7,396 bases of DNA from Calditrichota bacterium (GTDB lineage: Bacteria; Zixibacteria; MSB-5A5; GN15; FEB-12): NCBI GenBank assembly GCA_008501655.1, contig QQUK01000044.1:1-7396 (forward strand), read 5' to 3'. Positions 6,281 through 7,396 of this stretch are shown here, in pieces (position 1 is the stretch's first letter; every line of letters begins with the position of its first letter). Position numbers and translations under genes: made by a program. The notes beneath the pieces were generated by a model. That model ran no database searches, had not been told where the DNA came from, and was given only the letters and a program-made list of their open reading frames with translations.

Positions 6281-6829
6281 GAAAATTCAGTTTGCAAACG
6301 AAAGATAACTGAAAAGATTTCATATATTTACAGAGAGACGAGTGTGGGGAAAGAAAATCAATGGCTTATGTCTTGTAAGTTGTTGTTATATATAGGTTTT
6401 TGGTTAAATATAACTTATTTGTCATAAAAGTGAGGAAATTTAAGCAAAATTTGCGATTCTTTTTGTTGATAACCGTTTTAACTAATTGTAGTATAAGAAG
6501 ATAGGATTTGTGTAGGTTTTGTTAAGAAAAAAATAATACTGTGTTAAGAAATTATTGAGCGTATATTATTTATAGACCGATTACTCGCTATTGATTTGTT
6601 TCAACCAGTGATTAAGGAAAATATACTTATATGCTTGGTAGTTAATGAATTTAATAGATTTTTTGTTGACAAAATATGCGAAAATCTTTGAATTTAAACA
6701 AGTAAGGTAAGAAGGAACATAAATTAAATGGATGTAAACATAGGAGGTTTTATCGGGATCAAATCGTTAATTCTTTTTTTTAATCCTCACCAATTGACAC
6801 TCAATATAAATATAAGGAGTTATTAGAGC
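6281..6829. other. AT-rich intergenic region without a convincing gene
   Basis: This stretch of about 550 bases separates the tRNA promoter from the divergent receptor gene. I see no RNA gene and no riboswitch core (no cobalamin, TPP or similar box). It holds a 10-bp direct repeat TGTTAAGAAA at 6520-6529 and 6542-6551 and a TTGACA at 6665-6670 with no good -10 at standard spacing. There is also a TAGGAGG at 6741-6747 with no start codon behind it, and a possible 32-codon frame (6728-6826). It probably contains the receptor promoter and a long leader. Confidence 0.5.
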
Positions 6830-7396
6830 ATGAAGCTAAAACTGTTTAGTGTCACTTGTGCAATTCTGTTACTATTAGCCGGAACGGTTTTTTCTGCAGT
6901 TACAGGAAAAATAGTCGGTGTTATCACGGATGTTGATAATCAGCAGCCGTTGGTTGGGGTAACAGTTTCTGTGCAAGGAACCTCATGGGGTGCCGTTACT
7001 GACGTAGATGGTCGGTATCAGATTCAGAATGTTCCTGTTGGAACATACAACCTGGTAATAACAACAGTCGGTTATCAGGGAATAGAGTTGACCGGAGTTG
7101 ATGTGCATGCAGACCTTGCCACATATCAAAGTCAGGCACTCAGTTCCAAAGTAACTGAACTTGGCACCACAATTTCTGTTGTTGCTGAAAATCCGTTGAT
7201 TATCAAGGATAAAACAACAACAGTTAATATTATAAAATCAGAAGAAATCCAGGCGTTACCAACCCGTGGATTTGAGCAGATTGTCGGTATTCAGAATTCA
7301 GTAGTACGTATGAATTCCAATGTTGACAATGCCCAGCGCGGTGGTTCAGCTAGAAAAGCTACCGGTGGTTCAATCAACCTCCGTGGCGGCCGTCCT
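6830..7396 (+). CDS. TonB-dependent outer-membrane receptor with carboxypeptidase-regulatory-like N-terminal domain, partial
   Basis: The frame is open from the ATG at 6830 to the right edge (189 residues seen; the family usually has 800-1100). Residues 1-22 are a signal peptide (MKLKLFSVTCAILLLLAGTV, then FSA). Residues 24-107 form a CarboxypepD_reg-like beta-sandwich, with GVITDVDNQQPLVGVTVSVQ (30-49), GAVTDVDGRYQIQNVPVGTY (54-73) and TTVGYQ (78-83). From about 112 the plug domain begins (TTISVVAENPLIIKD, then the IIKSEEIQALPTRGFEQIVG segment), and the GGSINLRGGRP ending is the usual plug signature. Such SusC/FecA-like proteins import large substrates using TonB energy; the substrate cannot be told from this part. 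No STN domain is present, so signalling to an anti-sigma factor is not expected. AAGGAG (6814-6819) lies ten bases before the ATG. Confidence 0.93.
   Translation, partial: MKLKLFSVTCAILLLLAGTVFSAVTGKIVGVITDVDNQQPLVGVTVSVQGTSWGAVTDVDGRYQIQNVPVGTYNLVITTVGYQGIELTGVDVHADLATYQSQALSSKVTELGTTISVVAENPLIIKDKTTTVNIIKSEEIQALPTRGFEQIVGIQNSVVRMNSNVDNAQRGGSARKATGGSINLRGGRP

Noticed and set aside
6430..6829. Riboswitch upstream of the TonB receptor
   Set aside because: I looked for cobalamin and TPP core boxes and found none; the sequence is too AT-rich for a convincing fold.

Overview
The window looks like chromosomal DNA from a Gram-negative bacterium with a moderately AT-rich genome. The evidence is a lipoprotein signal sequence, the exported start of a TonB-dependent outer-membrane receptor, an exported globin, and strong TTGACA/TATAAT promoters with AGGAGG-type ribosome binding sites. 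The consensus promoters argue against Bacteroidota. The right-handed beta-helix protein with its 'DPLF...PGSPCID.G' ending, the carboxypeptidase-regulatory-domain receptor and the dispersed GGCAGAACC hairpin repeats recall FCB-type candidate phyla such as Zixibacteria or KSB1. That placement is inference from style, not proof.

Layout from left to right. Positions 1-901 (minus strand) hold the N-terminal 300 residues of a secreted beta-helix protein that runs off the left edge. Its promoter (947-974) carries a perfect palindrome between the -35 and -10. Positions 1050-1161 hold two copies of a hairpin repeat; the second serves as a terminator. Next on the minus strand come a small coiled lipoprotein (1174-1611), a strong hairpin terminator (1646-1686) and an ALDH4-type glutamate-semialdehyde (P5C) dehydrogenase (1716-3335). 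On the plus strand, a 76-residue 'YLDPSTGS' membrane peptide (3597-3827) is closely followed by a five-TM sulfatase/LTA-synthase-fold membrane enzyme (3840-5396). A perfect 26-bp palindrome (5399-5424) ends this pair and also ends the convergent exported group 1 truncated globin (5451-5921, minus). A tRNA-Glu(UUC) gene on the minus strand (6154-6226) has a perfect-consensus promoter. About 550 bp of AT-rich DNA without a convincing gene follows, then the start of a TonB-dependent receptor (6830 to the right edge, plus).

The genes form several short transcription units rather than one pathway. Most products act at or beyond the inner membrane: the beta-helix protein, lipoprotein, sulfatase-fold enzyme, globin and receptor. 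The clearest functional partnership is the YLDPSTGS peptide with the sulfatase-fold enzyme. It is the best candidate here for a little-described system, probably in envelope glycan or lipid modification. No CRISPR array, transposase, phage gene or defence system is visible.
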